The position numbers were made by a program, and so were the translations under genes. Shown in pieces: positions 1 through 18,000 of a DNA stretch of 64,000 nucleotides. Within the stretch, counting starts at the first letter, position 1. The number at the start of each line of letters is the position of its first letter. The notes beneath the pieces were generated by a model. It was not told the DNA's origin. It saw only the letters and a list, made by a program, of their open reading frames with translations, and did no database searches. The stretch is from CAVUBL01 sp963837945 (GTDB taxonomy: Bacteria; Acidobacteriota; Thermoanaerobaculia; Multivoradales; DATKCC01): positions 248,001-312,000 of the forward strand of contig CAWIQD010000007.1 in the NCBI GenBank assembly GCA_963837945.1, written 5' to 3'.

Positions 1-177
1 CCCACCGGACGCGAGGTCTCTTCCGCCCTCTGGCGCGAGCACGAAGGAGACAGCCACGGCCCCAGGAACCGTTGCGTCCTGGATCGGTTTCGTTGCAGTC
101 GACTGAGCCGAGTGTCCCGGCGACGCCGAGAGGAGCAACAAGAGAACTACCAGGCGCCCAGAGAGCTTCCCACTCAT
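1..177 (-). CDS. Partial secreted protein, N-terminal 59 codons (runs off left edge)
   Basis: The minus-strand frame is open from an ATG at 177 to the window edge without a stop, so only the first 59 codons are visible. Residues 1-24 look like a signal peptide: MSGKLSGR, then the hydrophobic run LVVLLLLLSASPG and a plausible cleavage after HSA. The following residues (QSTATKPIQDATVPGA) are unremarkable and match no family I recognise. A Shine-Dalgarno-like GGAGAGG lies about 11 bases upstream of the ATG. The start is 67 bases downstream of the stop of the cysteine-rich gene at 245-652 on the same strand, so the two are probably one transcript. Function is unknown. Confidence 0.6.
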   Translation of the reverse strand, partial: MSGKLSGRLVVLLLLLSASPGHSAQSTATKPIQDATVPGAVAVSFVLAPEGGRDLASGG

Positions 178-244
178 TGTGTGCCGGCCTCTCCGGAGAC
201 GATACAGCTCCTACGGCCCGTGCTCGTGGCCAACATGCAAACCC

Positions 245-652
245 TCAGTAGTACCAGTAGGTGCAGCTGAAGCACTCGGCTGGGCAGAGCGTCCCAGTCT
301 GGACACTGCAGGAGCCGCCTCCTCCACCCCCACCGCCACCGCCCCCTGAACTCCAACAGTCCTCGGCCCAGCACCCGTAAAGACCACCTCCTGAGTTCCC
401 ATTGTTGCATGGGCCGCCATAGGTCTGGCACAGCCACCCGAGCATGTCGTAGTTCTGGTCGCATTCAATCCCATCACCGTTTTCGTTGTCGCCCACCATC
501 CAGCACTTGGAGCTGTTGGAGGCCACGCCACCCACGGGGATGCAGACAAAGCAACCGTAGTAGTCCGTTGCGTGGAGAGGCGGCCCAGACGCGAGGAGGG
601 CCAGCAGAAAAGCGGCTCCGAGGAGGGAACTCAAGCGAATCCGTGACAACAT
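245..652 (-). CDS. Small secreted cysteine-rich protein with polyglycine run
   Basis: This is a 135-residue protein with a clear signal peptide (residues 1-29: Arg at position 4, a Leu/Ala-rich core, cleavage near PLHA). The mature part has 12 cysteines, an even number that would allow six disulfides. It also has a run of 11 glycines at about residues 102-112 and a Tyr/Trp-rich C-terminus ending CTYWYY. A strong Shine-Dalgarno (AAAGGAG) sits about 9 bases before the ATG at 652, and a near-consensus promoter lies at 735-763. It is the first gene of a probable two-gene unit with the partial secreted gene at 1-177. I recognise no family. Cell-surface or extracellular location is inferred from the signal peptide. 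Confidence 0.7.
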   Translation of the reverse strand: MLSRIRLSSLLGAAFLLALLASGPPLHATDYYGCFVCIPVGGVASNSSKCWMVGDNENGDGIECDQNYDMLGWLCQTYGGPCNNGNSGGGLYGCWAEDCWSSGGGGGGGGGGGSCSVQTGTLCPAECFSCTYWYY

Positions 653-734
653 TCGGGCTTTCTCCTTTCACGCAAAAGGGCGCATGCGACCGTCCGGCCG
701 TCCAGAGCACCAGAATTCTCGTTGCTTCGATGCA

Positions 735-763
735 ACAGTAAAGCAGCATGCTCGCGAAGTCAA
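735..763 (-). promoter_or_regulatory. Sigma-70-type promoter for the small secreted genes
   Basis: On the minus strand, TTGACT (758-763) and TACTGT (735-740) are separated by exactly 17 bases. Transcription would start near 728. The leader of about 75 bases contains a small hairpin (GTTGC/GCAAC arms at 721-736) before the Shine-Dalgarno of the gene starting at 652. Confidence 0.65.
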
Positions 764-848
764 CCCCCCTACTATCGTCACGTCTGGGGGACTCCCGGAC
801 AGCGTCCCACCTTCGCTCCTACGGGCGCTGCGTTCGCGCTGTGGTGCT

Positions 849-1146
849 AGTGGTCTGATTCATGAATCCCTTGTCTTTCGTTGCGGTGGCACGGGGCCGG
901 ATACCAGGCGCCGCGACGCAGGCGATGCCGAGCCATCGTCGAGGAGCGGCAACGCCGTAGACGACCGCGCGCCGCCGCTACGGGCACCGACTCCCGAAGG
1001 GAGTTGGTCCGGGCGCAGGGGGGTTGCGGGCGTCTCCTGCGTTGCTCGTCGTCGACGATGCTACGGCATCGCCTCCTCCTCTCGCCTTGGATCCACTCCA
1101 CAAGACCCCTGCGCGAAAGATAAGAGATTCGTGAATCAGACCACTT
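849..1146. repeat. About 300-base imperfect palindrome (MITE- or hairpin-like intergenic element)
   Basis: The two ends are inverted repeats: AGTGGTCTGATTCA at about 850-863 returns inverted at about 1132-1145. The similarity continues inward for about 35 bases with a few mismatches. A middle block diverges. A second block matches again (GGCGATGCCG...CATCGTCGA at 921-941 against its complement near 1050-1073). The centre is the hairpin ACTCCC-GAA-GGGAGT at about 989-1004. No transposase gene is inside and no convincing target-site duplication is visible. It fills most of the gap between rpoC and the small secreted genes. It could be a miniature transposable element or a long structured RNA. 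Confidence 0.55.
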
Positions 1147-1174
1147 GGTCAGGCTCAGCGTCACTTTGACACGT

Positions 1175-1219
1175 CCAAAAACGCAAAGCGGCGGCCCCGC
1201 GCAGGGAGCCGCCGCCTCT
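1175..1219 (-). terminator. Rho-independent terminator after rpoC
   Basis: On the minus strand, GCGGCGGC and GCCGCCGC form a GC-rich stem around the loop segment TCCCTGCGCGGG. It is followed by TTTGCGTTTTTGG. It lies about 45 bases downstream of the rpoC stop and ends the long secE-to-rpoC block. Confidence 0.75.
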
Positions 1220-1262
1220 TGATCGACAAAGCCGGTCGGGAGACCAGCCGGTGCGCCGAGAC

Positions 1263-5444
<4,182 letters not shown>

Positions 5445-5456
5445 TGGATTTCCTCC

Positions 5457-9746
<4,290 letters not shown>

Positions 9747-9925
9747 AGAATGTCTCTCAGCTACTCCAGGTCAGAAGGAAGGTCTCGGCGGCGGAGCGGA
9801 AACGACACCACGCCCGGCCCGCCGCGCAAGCGCGGTCCGGGTACCCGGGCAGGTGCGACGCGAGTCGGCGCACGGCAGGGGGCTGGGGCACGCGTCCCCG
9901 TCCCCCTCGGTCCGGCCGGTCTCTG

Positions 9926-9948
9926 GTCCGCCCGACCGGCGGGCGGAC
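9926..9948 (-). promoter_or_regulatory. Stable hairpin in the rplL-rpoB intergenic region
   Basis: The arms GTCCGCCCG and CGGGCGGAC form a perfect 9-bp stem with a 5-base loop, about 20 bases after the rplL stop. No T-run follows, so it is not a classical terminator. In Escherichia coli the rplL-rpoB gap holds an attenuator and an RNase III processing site that lowers rpoBC relative to L7/L12. A similar role here is inference from position. Confidence 0.4.
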
Positions 9949-9968
9949 TCGCTGGGGAGACAGACCAC

Positions 9969-10346
9969 CTACTTGAGCTCGACCTGAGCCCCGGCCTCTT
10001 CGAACTTCTTCTTGATCTGCTCGGCTTCGTCCTTGGACACCCCCTCCTTCACCGGCGCGGGGGCGGACTCCACGAGCTCCTTGGCCTCCTTGAGGCCGAG
10101 GCTGGTGACCTCGCGGACCGCCTTGATCACGTTGATCTTCTTGTCGCCGATCGAGGTGAGGACGACGTCGAACTCGGTCTTCTCCTCCTCTTCGGCGGCG
10201 GCGGCGCCGGCGCCCGCGGCGGCCATCGGCATGGCGGCGGCGGCCGCCGAAACGCCGTAGTGGTCCTCGAGCGCCTTGACGAGGTCATTGAGCTCGAGCA
10301 CCGTCAACTCGTCGATCTGCTTGATGAATTCTTCGGTCGCGACCAT
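9969..10346 (-). CDS. rplL: 50S ribosomal protein L7/L12
   Basis: 125-residue stalk protein that recruits translation GTPases to the ribosome. The N-terminal dimerisation helix (FIKQIDELTVLELNDLVKAL) is followed by an Ala/Met/Gly-rich hinge at about residues 33-56. The C-terminal domain carries the conserved KEAKELVESAP segment and ends in VELK. Start ATG at 10346. It lies 73 bases downstream of rplJ, as in the standard rplJL unit. Confidence 0.97.
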   Translation of the reverse strand: MVATEEFIKQIDELTVLELNDLVKALEDHYGVSAAAAAMPMAAAGAGAAAAEEEEKTEFDVVLTSIGDKKINVIKAVREVTSLGLKEAKELVESAPAPVKEGVSKDEAEQIKKKFEEAGAQVELK

Positions 10347-10419
10347 CAGCTTCTCCTTAAGCCCTCAGACCCTCCCGGGTCCGTCGAACAGGTCAATTCG
10401 ATCACCCGACCCGCGAGGG

Positions 10420-10950
10420 TCAGCCTTGCGTCTCCTTCTGCTGCCGGATCTGATCCAACACCGTGGCGAACTGCTGCGGGATCGCCCCGAGCGCCCGGAC
10501 GAAGCGGGTGATCGGGGACTGCAACAGGAACAGCAGCTTCGCGATCAATTCTTCCCGGCTCGGCAGGTTGGCGATCTCGGCGATCTGCGAGGCCGCCACC
10601 TGCTGGCCGTTCAGCAAGCCGCCCCGGAACTCCAGGAACGGCGCGGTCTTCTGGAACTCGGTGAGCACCTTGGCCAGGGCGACCGGCTCCTCGTCGCAGT
10701 AGACGACCGCGGTCGGCCCGGAGAACTGGTCCTTGAGCTCGCCCAGGGCCTTGCCCTCGAGCGCGCGCAGCGCCAAGGTGTTCTTCACCACCACGTAGCT
10801 GCCACCGGTGTCGCGCACCTTCTGGCGCAGCTCCGTCACCTGGGGCACGTTGATCCCCTGGTAGCCGAGGATGAAGGCGTGGGGCGCCTGGGCGACCCCC
10901 TGCTCGTACTCGGCGAGCAACTCCTGTTTCTTGGTCCGGGTCAGCGGCAT
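10420..10950 (-). CDS. rplJ: 50S ribosomal protein L10
   Basis: 176-residue L10, the base of the ribosomal stalk that binds L7/L12 dimers through its C-terminal helix. The N-terminus (MPLTRTKKQELLAEYEQ) and the VVKNTLALRAL segment are typical. It starts at 10950, only 10 bases after the rplA stop, so any L10 autogenous leader would have to overlap rplA. rplL follows. Confidence 0.97.
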   Translation of the reverse strand: MPLTRTKKQELLAEYEQGVAQAPHAFILGYQGINVPQVTELRQKVRDTGGSYVVVKNTLALRALEGKALGELKDQFSGPTAVVYCDEEPVALAKVLTEFQKTAPFLEFRGGLLNGQQVAASQIAEIANLPSREELIAKLLFLLQSPITRFVRALGAIPQQFATVLDQIRQQKETQG

Positions 10951-10960
10951 GGCTTGTCTC

Positions 10961-11668
10961 CTACGAGGCCTCGGCCACGGTCATCGAGCCGGTGTCGATC
11001 GCGACGCCGGGGCTCATGGTGGACGACACGGTGGCGCTCTTGACGTACTTGCCCTTGGCGGCCGCGGGCTTCGCCCGCAAGATGGCCGAGATCAGGGCGT
11101 CGGCGTTCGCCTTGAGCTGCTCGACCTCGAACGACACCTTGCCGACGGGCGCGTGGATGATGCCGGTCTTGTCGACGCGGAACTCGACCTTGCCGGCCTT
11201 GATGTCCTGGACCGCCTTGGCGACGTCCATGGTCACGGTGCCGGTCTTCGGGTTCGGCATCAGGCCGCGGGGGCCGAGGACCCGGCCGAGCCGGCCCACC
11301 ACCCGCATCATGTCGGGAGTCGCCACGACCGCGTCGAAGTCGAGCCAGCCGCCCTCGACCTTGGCCGCGAGGTCCTCGCCGCCGACCACGTCGGCGCCGG
11401 CCTCCTCGGCCTCCTTGATCTTCTCGCCGCTGGCGAAGACGGCGACTCGCGCAGCCCGGCCCGTGCCGTGCGGCAGGACGATGGTGCCGCGCACCATCTG
11501 GTCGGCGTGCTTCGGGTCGACGCCGAGGCGCATGGCGATCTCGACCGTCTCGTCGAACTTGGCGTAGGCGAGCTCCTTGACCTTGCCCAGGGCGTCCTGG
11601 AGCGGGTAGGTGTCGCCGGTCTCGACCTTCTCGAGCGCGTTGCGGAACTTCTTGCCGTGTCTTGGCAT
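10961..11668 (-). CDS. rplA: 50S ribosomal protein L1
   Basis: 235-residue L1, which binds 23S rRNA at the mobile L1 stalk by the E-site. It has the usual N-terminus (MPRHGKKFRNALEKVE) and the conserved GPRGLMPNPKTGTVT motif near residue 130. Length is normal. Start ATG at 11668, 83 bases after rplK, in the usual rplK-rplA order. Confidence 0.97.
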   Translation of the reverse strand: MPRHGKKFRNALEKVETGDTYPLQDALGKVKELAYAKFDETVEIAMRLGVDPKHADQMVRGTIVLPHGTGRAARVAVFASGEKIKEAEEAGADVVGGEDLAAKVEGGWLDFDAVVATPDMMRVVGRLGRVLGPRGLMPNPKTGTVTMDVAKAVQDIKAGKVEFRVDKTGIIHAPVGKVSFEVEQLKANADALISAILRAKPAAAKGKYVKSATVSSTMSPGVAIDTGSMTVAEAS

Positions 11669-11751
11669 CGTCGTGTCTCTCGTCGTTCGTTGCTCGCGTC
11701 ACCGTTCGCCCGGCCGAGACGGAGCTCGGCCGCTTCACGCGCCGGCGGTCG

Positions 11752-12177
11752 CTAGGGGGTGACCTCGATCCCCATCGAGCGCGCGGTGCCCGCGATGATC
11801 TTCTTGGCGGCCTCGACGCTGCCGGCGTTGAGGTCCGGCATCTTGGTCCGGGCGATCTCCTCGACCTGGGCGTCGGTCACCTTGCCGACCTTGTTGCGGT
11901 TGGGCTCGCCCGAGCCCTTGTCGAGCCCCGCCGCCTTCTTGAGCAGGATCGCGGCGGGCGGCGTCTTGGTGATGAACGAGTAGCTGCGGTCGGCGTAGAC
12001 CGTGATCACGACCGGGATGATGGTGCCGGCCTGACCTTGGGTCCGGGCGTTGAACGCCTTGCAGAAGTCCATGATGTTGACGCCCGCCTGGCCCAGGGCG
12101 GGGCCGACCGGGGGTGCGGGCGTCGCCTGCGCCCCGGGGATCTGCAGCTTGATCTGGTTGATGACCTTCTTCGCCAT
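11752..12177 (-). CDS. rplK: 50S ribosomal protein L11
   Basis: 141-residue L11 of the GTPase-associated centre. The N-terminal domain has the conserved proline-rich stretch (PGAQATPAPPVGPALGQAGV). The C-terminal rRNA-binding domain ends in the typical GTARSMGIEV. Start ATG at 12177. It is separated from nusG by 122 bases containing a perfect palindrome at the nusG end. Confidence 0.97.
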   Translation of the reverse strand: MAKKVINQIKLQIPGAQATPAPPVGPALGQAGVNIMDFCKAFNARTQGQAGTIIPVVITVYADRSYSFITKTPPAAILLKKAAGLDKGSGEPNRNKVGKVTDAQVEEIARTKMPDLNAGSVEAAKKIIAGTARSMGIEVTP

Positions 12178-12280
12178 GGTTGTGGTCGCCTCGCTCGACT
12201 CGTTGCCTTCGGTCCTACCCGATCCCGGGCCTCAGCTTCGAGATCCCTCGACTCGCTCGCTGCGCTCGCTCGCTCGGGAT

Positions 12281-12312
12281 GCAGAAGCTGTGAGAGGTCT
12301 CACAGCTTCTGC
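12281..12312 (-). promoter_or_regulatory. Perfect 15-bp inverted repeat overlapping the nusG stop codon
   Basis: The arms at 12281-12295 and 12298-12312 are exact complements with only two bases between them. On the transcribed strand the first arm includes the last codons and the stop of nusG. No T-run follows. It could slow exonucleases, allow partial termination, or control read-through into rplK. In E. coli the L1/L11 translational control site lies upstream of rplK, but I see no direct resemblance. Confidence 0.5.
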
Positions 12313-12860
12313 ACCTGTGCGAAATCGAGCTCGACCGGGGTCGCCCGGCCGAAGATCGTGACCATCACCTTCAGGGTGTTGCGGTCGAGGTTCACCTCGT
12401 CGACCACCCCGGTGAAGTTGTTGAACGGGCCGTCGATGATCTTCACCGGCTCGCCCTTGTCGAAGACGTACTTCGGCTTGGGCTTCTCCTTCGCCGTCGT
12501 CACCTGCTCCAGGATCTGGTCGACCTCCGCCTGGGAGAGAGGCGTCGGCTTCTTGCCGGTGCCGACGAAGCCGGTGACCTTGGGCGTGTTCTTCACCACG
12601 TGCCAGGCCGCGTCGGTCATTTCCATCTCGACCAGGATGTAGCCCGGGAAGAACTTCCGCTCGACCTCCCGCTTCTTGCCGTCCTTGTACTCGACCACCG
12701 TCTCGGTCGGGATCCGGATCTCGCCGAAGCCCTCCCCCATGCCCATCGCCTCGGCGCGCTGGCGCAAGGTCTCGCGCACCCGCTCCTCGAAACCGGAGTA
12801 AGTGTGGACGATGTACCACTTGCGCTCGGGCGCGTCCATGCTCTCGGCGGCGTCGGTCAT
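12300..12860 (-). CDS. nusG: Transcription termination/antitermination factor NusG
   Basis: 186-residue elongation factor that binds RNA polymerase at the beta' clamp and couples it to Rho or the ribosome. The NGN domain begins WYIVHTYSGFE at about residue 15 and contains FFPGYILVEME. The C-terminal KOW domain begins FDKGEPVKIIDGPF at about residue 128. Its ATG (12860) overlaps the secE stop by four bases (ATGA), indicating translational coupling. The order secE-nusG-rplK is standard. Confidence 0.97.
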   Translation of the reverse strand: MTDAAESMDAPERKWYIVHTYSGFEERVRETLRQRAEAMGMGEGFGEIRIPTETVVEYKDGKKREVERKFFPGYILVEMEMTDAAWHVVKNTPKVTGFVGTGKKPTPLSQAEVDQILEQVTTAKEKPKPKYVFDKGEPVKIIDGPFNNFTGVVDEVNLDRNTLKVMVTIFGRATPVELDFAQVQKL

Positions 12861-13057
12861 GACGGAATGCGGAAGATGAGCTCGGTCGCCTTGACGATCA
12901 CGATGTCCGACAACCAGAGGAACACCGAGAAGACGAAGCTCGTGATCAGCACCACGACGGTGGTGTTCACGACCTCGCTACGGCCGGGGAAATAGCACTT
13001 TGCGATCTCCACCCGCACCTCGGTGAGGAAGCTCTTGATCTTGTTCCACCACTGCAT
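12857..13057 (-). CDS. secE: Preprotein translocase subunit SecE
   Basis: 66-residue single-span SecE of the SecYEG channel. The cytoplasmic part (MQWWNKIKSFLTEVRVEIAK) is followed by the conserved hinge and a membrane segment (VVVLITSFVFSVFLWLSDIVIV). I chose the ATG at 13057 because the longer open frame, up to 13150, would run through the tRNA-Trp gene. Overlaps nusG by 4 bases. rpmG, often found between tuf and secE, is absent here. Confidence 0.93.
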   Translation of the reverse strand: MQWWNKIKSFLTEVRVEIAKCYFPGRSEVVNTTVVVLITSFVFSVFLWLSDIVIVKATELIFRIPS

Positions 13058-13115
13058 CGTCGAGACTCTTTCGCCCGGCGGTCCCGCTCGGAGGCGGGCA
13101 CGCCCGGGCTGGAAA

Positions 13116-13191
13116 TGGCAGGGCAGGAGGGATTCGAACCCCCAACCCACGGTTTTGGAGACCGTTGCTCTACCGTTGGAGCTACTGCCCT
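13116..13191 (-). tRNA. tRNA-Trp (anticodon CCA)
   Basis: 76 bases with encoded 3' CCA. The acceptor stem AGGGCAG pairs with CTGCCCT. The anticodon loop CTCCAAA sits on the stem ACGGT/ACCGT. The T-arm has GGTTCGAATCC. It lies between tuf and secE, as in many bacteria. Confidence 0.97.
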
Positions 13192-13214
13192 AGTTCGTCG
13201 TCATCCCTTCACTG

Positions 13215-14408
<1,194 letters not shown>

Positions 14409-14516
14409 GGCGCCCTGGATGCCTCCTGGATGGAAATTGCCCGCACCGCGGGCGGTTCGCTTCGCCTGCCTGGCTCTATCGACTCATCGACGCGGCACCG
14501 TGCAGTGCACGTTCAC

Positions 14517-14591
14517 TGGAGCCCACGAGCGGATTTGAACCGCTGACCCCTTCCTTACCAAGGAAGTGCTCTACCCCTGAGCCACGTGGGC
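14517..14591 (-). tRNA. tRNA-Thr (anticodon GGT)
   Basis: 75 bases with encoded CCA. The acceptor stem GCCCACG pairs with CGTGGGC. The anticodon loop TTGGTAA has stem CTTCC/GGAAG. The T-arm has GGTTCAAATCC. It precedes tuf, as thrT precedes tufB in E. coli. The NRPS island begins directly upstream of its 5' end. Confidence 0.96.
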
Positions 14592-14654
14592 TTGAAAGAC
14601 GACTACGACTCCTTGCCGGCCCGTTCGGGCCGACTCTCGGAGTCGAACCTTAAA

Positions 14655-14683
14655 AGGATATTCTCCCGAGCGGCTCCTGTAAA
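14655..14683 (-). promoter_or_regulatory. Proximal promoter of tRNA-Thr(GGT)-tuf
   Basis: On the minus strand, TTTACA (14678-14683) and TATCCT (14655-14660) are separated by 17 bases. The start point would be about 55 bases upstream of the tRNA. This lets tuf be expressed independently of the distant upstream tRNA operon. Confidence 0.6.
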
Positions 14684-14750
14684 GGGCCTCAGGCACATTT
14701 CTTCACTCCCATGCGGGCCCTGCCGCATCGGGGAGAGCTCAGGAGGGGCT

Positions 14751-14779
14751 ATTGTGCCACGTCGCCCGCGCCACCGCAA
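14751..14779 (-). promoter_or_regulatory. Possible second, distal tuf promoter
   Basis: On the minus strand, TTGCGG (14774-14779) and CACAAT (14751-14756) are separated by 17 bases. The match to consensus is weaker than that of the proximal site, but position and spacing suit a tandem promoter. Confidence 0.4.
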
Positions 14780-15034
14780 CCTCCTTGGCCAACCCAACCG
14801 CTGCCGCGACCCTCTCGCGCTTTCCGTGTAACGCCGGCGGCGGGACGGCCTATTCCCGGCGCGGCGTGTCCCAAGTGCTCCGTGGCACGAATACGGCACG
14901 TACCGAGGGCGCCGAGGCGCCGCCCCAGCAAGGCGCGCGACCGAGGCATACCCGAAGGTCTGTCGCAGGAAGCGCAACGCCGCTGGGGTGGATGCGGCGG
15001 CGCCCGAATGCGACCGTACTTCTGCCACGGAGGA

Positions 15035-18000
15035 CTAAAGGTCTTCGTCCTCGACGAGTCCGGCCAGGTCGTCATCGCCGGCTTCGGTCAGCAGGGTCTC
15101 GGCGATCGCGACCGAAAGGCCGGCGATGTTCGGTTCCTCGAAGAAGCGGCGCAGCGGCACCTCGACCCCGAAGGCGTCGCGCACCCGCAGCAGCACCTGG
15201 GTCGCTTTGAGCGAGTGCCCGCCCAGGGCGAAGAAGTCGTCGCGGATCCCGATCCGCTCGACCCCCAGGACCTCGCCCAGGAGCTCGGCCAGCGCCAGCT
15301 CGAGCTCGGTCTCGGGCGGCTCGAAGCCGGCTTCCAGCTCGGGGCGGGGCGCCTCGGGAGCCGGCAGCGCCCGGCGGTCGACCTTGGCGTTCGGAGTCAA
15401 GGGGAGCTCGGCGAGCACGGTCACCGTCGCCGGCACCAGGTAGTGCGGCAGGCGGCCCTCGAGGGCGGCGCGCAGCTCCCCTCCCAGGCCGGCGCCCACC
15501 TCCCCCGCGCAAGGCACGACGTAGGCGTCGAGCCGGGCGTCGCCCACGGCGTCGCGGCCCGCCACCACCACCGCGGTCGCGACTCGCGGGTCCGCGGCGA
15601 GCGCGGTCTCGATCTCCCCCAGCTCGATCCGGAACCCACGGATCTTGACCTGTTGGTCGATCCGGCCCAGGAACTCGATCTCGCCACCTTGCCGCCGCCG
15701 CACCAGGTCGCCGGTGCGGTAGAGGCGCTCGCCGGGCCGCCCGCCCCACGGCTGCGGCGCGAAGCGCTCGGCGGTCAGGCGCGGTCGGCTCCAGTACCCG
15801 CGGGCGAGTCCCTCCCCCGCCGCCCAGAGCTTCTCCGGCGACCCCCACCGGCACCGGCTCGAGGCTCCGGTCGAGCACGTACGCCCCGGTGTTGCCGATC
15901 GGCCGGCCGATGGGAATCGACTGGATCGCCGGGGAAAGGGAAGGGGCCACCCCGTCTCGTGCCCGTGGCGCGAGGCCATGGACGGTGGTGAAGGTCGTGT
16001 TCTCGGTCGGGCCGTAGCAGTTCGACACCCGGCAACCCGGCACTTCCGCCAGCACCCGCTCCACCGCCCCCCGCGCCACCACGTCGCCGCCCGCCAGGAG
16101 CTGGCGTACGCCGGCCAGGATCGAGACCCGCTCCTCCGCCACCTGGTGAAAGAGGCCGGCGGTCAGCCAGAGCGTCGTGACCCGCTGCTGCGCGAGCACC
16201 CGGCCGAGCTCGGTGAGCGACGGGATGCCGGGCGGTGGGATGGCGAGGCGCCCGCCGTTGAGGAGCGCCGCCCAGATCTCAGCGGTCGAGGCGTCGAACG
16301 AGACCGGCGAGATCTGGAGGACGGTCTCGGCCGCCCCGAGCTTCCGCATACCCGGGCTCCCGGACCAGGCGCACGACCCCGCGGTGGACCACGGCGACCC
16401 CGTTCGGGCGGCCGGTCGACCCCGAGGTGTACATGACGTAGGCGAGGCGCTCACCCGCCCCCGGGGCGGGCGCCGGCGCCGGCCGTTCGGGCTCGGGGTG
16501 CGAGCCGTCCGCCGCGCCGGCCGGGGCGAGGCCGGTCGCCTCGACCCGCACGACCGGCAAGCCGTTCGCCGGCAGGGCCGCCAGAGGCCCTTCCTGCCCG
16601 ACCAGCACGGCGAGCCTCGCGTCCTCGAGCATGAAGGCCAGGCGCTCGGCCGGGTAGTCCGTGTCGAGGGGCACGTACGCGCCGCCCGCCTCGAGCACCG
16701 CCAGAAGGGCCACCGGCAGGGCGAGCGAGCGCTCGAGGCAGAGGCCCACCCGGCTCTCGGCGCCGACCCCCGCGGCGCGCAACCGCCGCGCGAGGGCCGC
16801 GGCCCGGCGCGCGAGCTCCCGGTAGCTGAGCGCCGCGCCGCCGGCCGTCACCGCCACCGCCTCGGGCGTCGATGCCGCCTGGGCTGCGAAGAGCGCCTCG
16901 ATCGCCACCCGCCCCGGCTCGCCGCGCACCGTGTCGTTCCACTCGCCGAGGACCTGTAGACGCTCGCCGGTGCCGAGCAAAGGCAGGCGGGAGAGCCGCG
17001 TCTCCGGCGCCGACAGGGCCCCCGCGAGAAGGGTTCCGAGGTGGCCCACGAGGCGCTGGACCGAGCTCCGATCGAAGAGGTCCGGGTGGTACTCGAGCCG
17101 GCCGTCGAGGCGCCCGTCCCGCTCCTGGAAGTCGACCGTCAGGTCGAACTTCACGGCCGAGACGGGTAAAGGCACCAGCTCCAGGTCGGCGCCCGGAATC
17201 TCCAGCCGTTCACGCGGCGCGTTCTGGAGTGCGAAGAGCACCTGTACCAGCGGCGTCGAACCGAGATCGCGCACCGGCGCGAGGCCCTCCACCAGCCTCT
17301 CGAACGGCAGGTCCTGATGGGCGAACGCCCCGAGGGCCATCTCGCGGGTCCGCGCCACCAGCTCGGAGAACGACGGGTCCGCCGAGAGGTCGAGGCGCAG
17401 AGCCAGGGTGTTGACGAAGAAGCCGATCAATCCTTCGAGCTCCCAGCGGTCGCGGCCGGCGATCGGGCTGCCGACCACCAGGTCGTCGTGGCCGGTGTAG
17501 CGTCCGAGGAGGGCGCCGAACGCCGCCAGAAGGACCATGAACGGCGTCGCGCCCAGCCGGTGGGCGAGGCGCTCGACCCCGGAGGCCGCCGCCTCGCCGA
17601 AGCTCGTCCTGAGCTCGCCCGCCCGGAAACTCCCGGCGGAAGGGCGGGGGCGGTCGAGGGGCAGCGCCAGGGCGGGCGCGGCCGGCGAAAGGAGCTCGCG
17701 CCACCAGGCGAGGCGCCGCTCCAGGGCCTCGTCCCGCAGCCAGCTTCGCTGCCAGACGGCGAAGTCCCGGTACTGGACGGGAAGCCCCGGGAGCGCGGGG
17801 CGCTCCCCCGCGCTCCGCGCCCGGTAGCAGGCGACGATCTCGCGCACCAGCACCGCCACCGACCAGCCGTCGGAGGCGACATGGTGCATAGAGAGCGCCA
17901 CCAGGTGCTCCTCGGCACCGAGGCGCAGGAGGGCGGCCCGGAGCAGCGGGCCCCGCTCCAGGTCGAAGGCCATCTCCGCCACCCGCCTCGCGAGGCCCAC

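Larger units (their letters stand above)
14592..15034 (-). promoter_or_regulatory. 443-base gap between NRPS-2 and tRNA-Thr(GGT): tuf promoter region
   Basis: No credible gene. The part nearest the tRNA holds two candidate promoters for tRNA-Thr-tuf. The leader has nested hairpins (CGACTCC/GGAGTCG and CGGCCCG/CGGGCCG). The part after the NRPS-2 stop contains GC-rich inverted repeats such as CCCCAGC/GCTGGGG without a T-run, so I see no clear terminator for the NRPS transcript. Confidence 0.6.

Noticed and set aside
12242..12280. Reiterated CTCGCTCGCTGCGCTCG sequence between nusG and rplK
   Set aside because: Simple tetranucleotide-like repetition common in GC-rich spacers; no defined element.
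13058..13150. Upstream extension of secE
   Set aside because: It would translate through the tRNA-Trp gene and adds residues unlike any SecE. The ATG at 13057 fits the family.
14627..14650. T-arm-like GGTTCGACTCC in the tuf leader, as a possible tRNA remnant or attachment site
   Set aside because: No acceptor or anticodon arm accompanies it and it does not match the tRNA-Gly end. More likely part of a leader hairpin.
14860..15034. GC-rich inverted repeats after the NRPS-2 stop as a terminator
   Set aside because: No T-run follows any of the stems, so I do not call a Rho-independent terminator.
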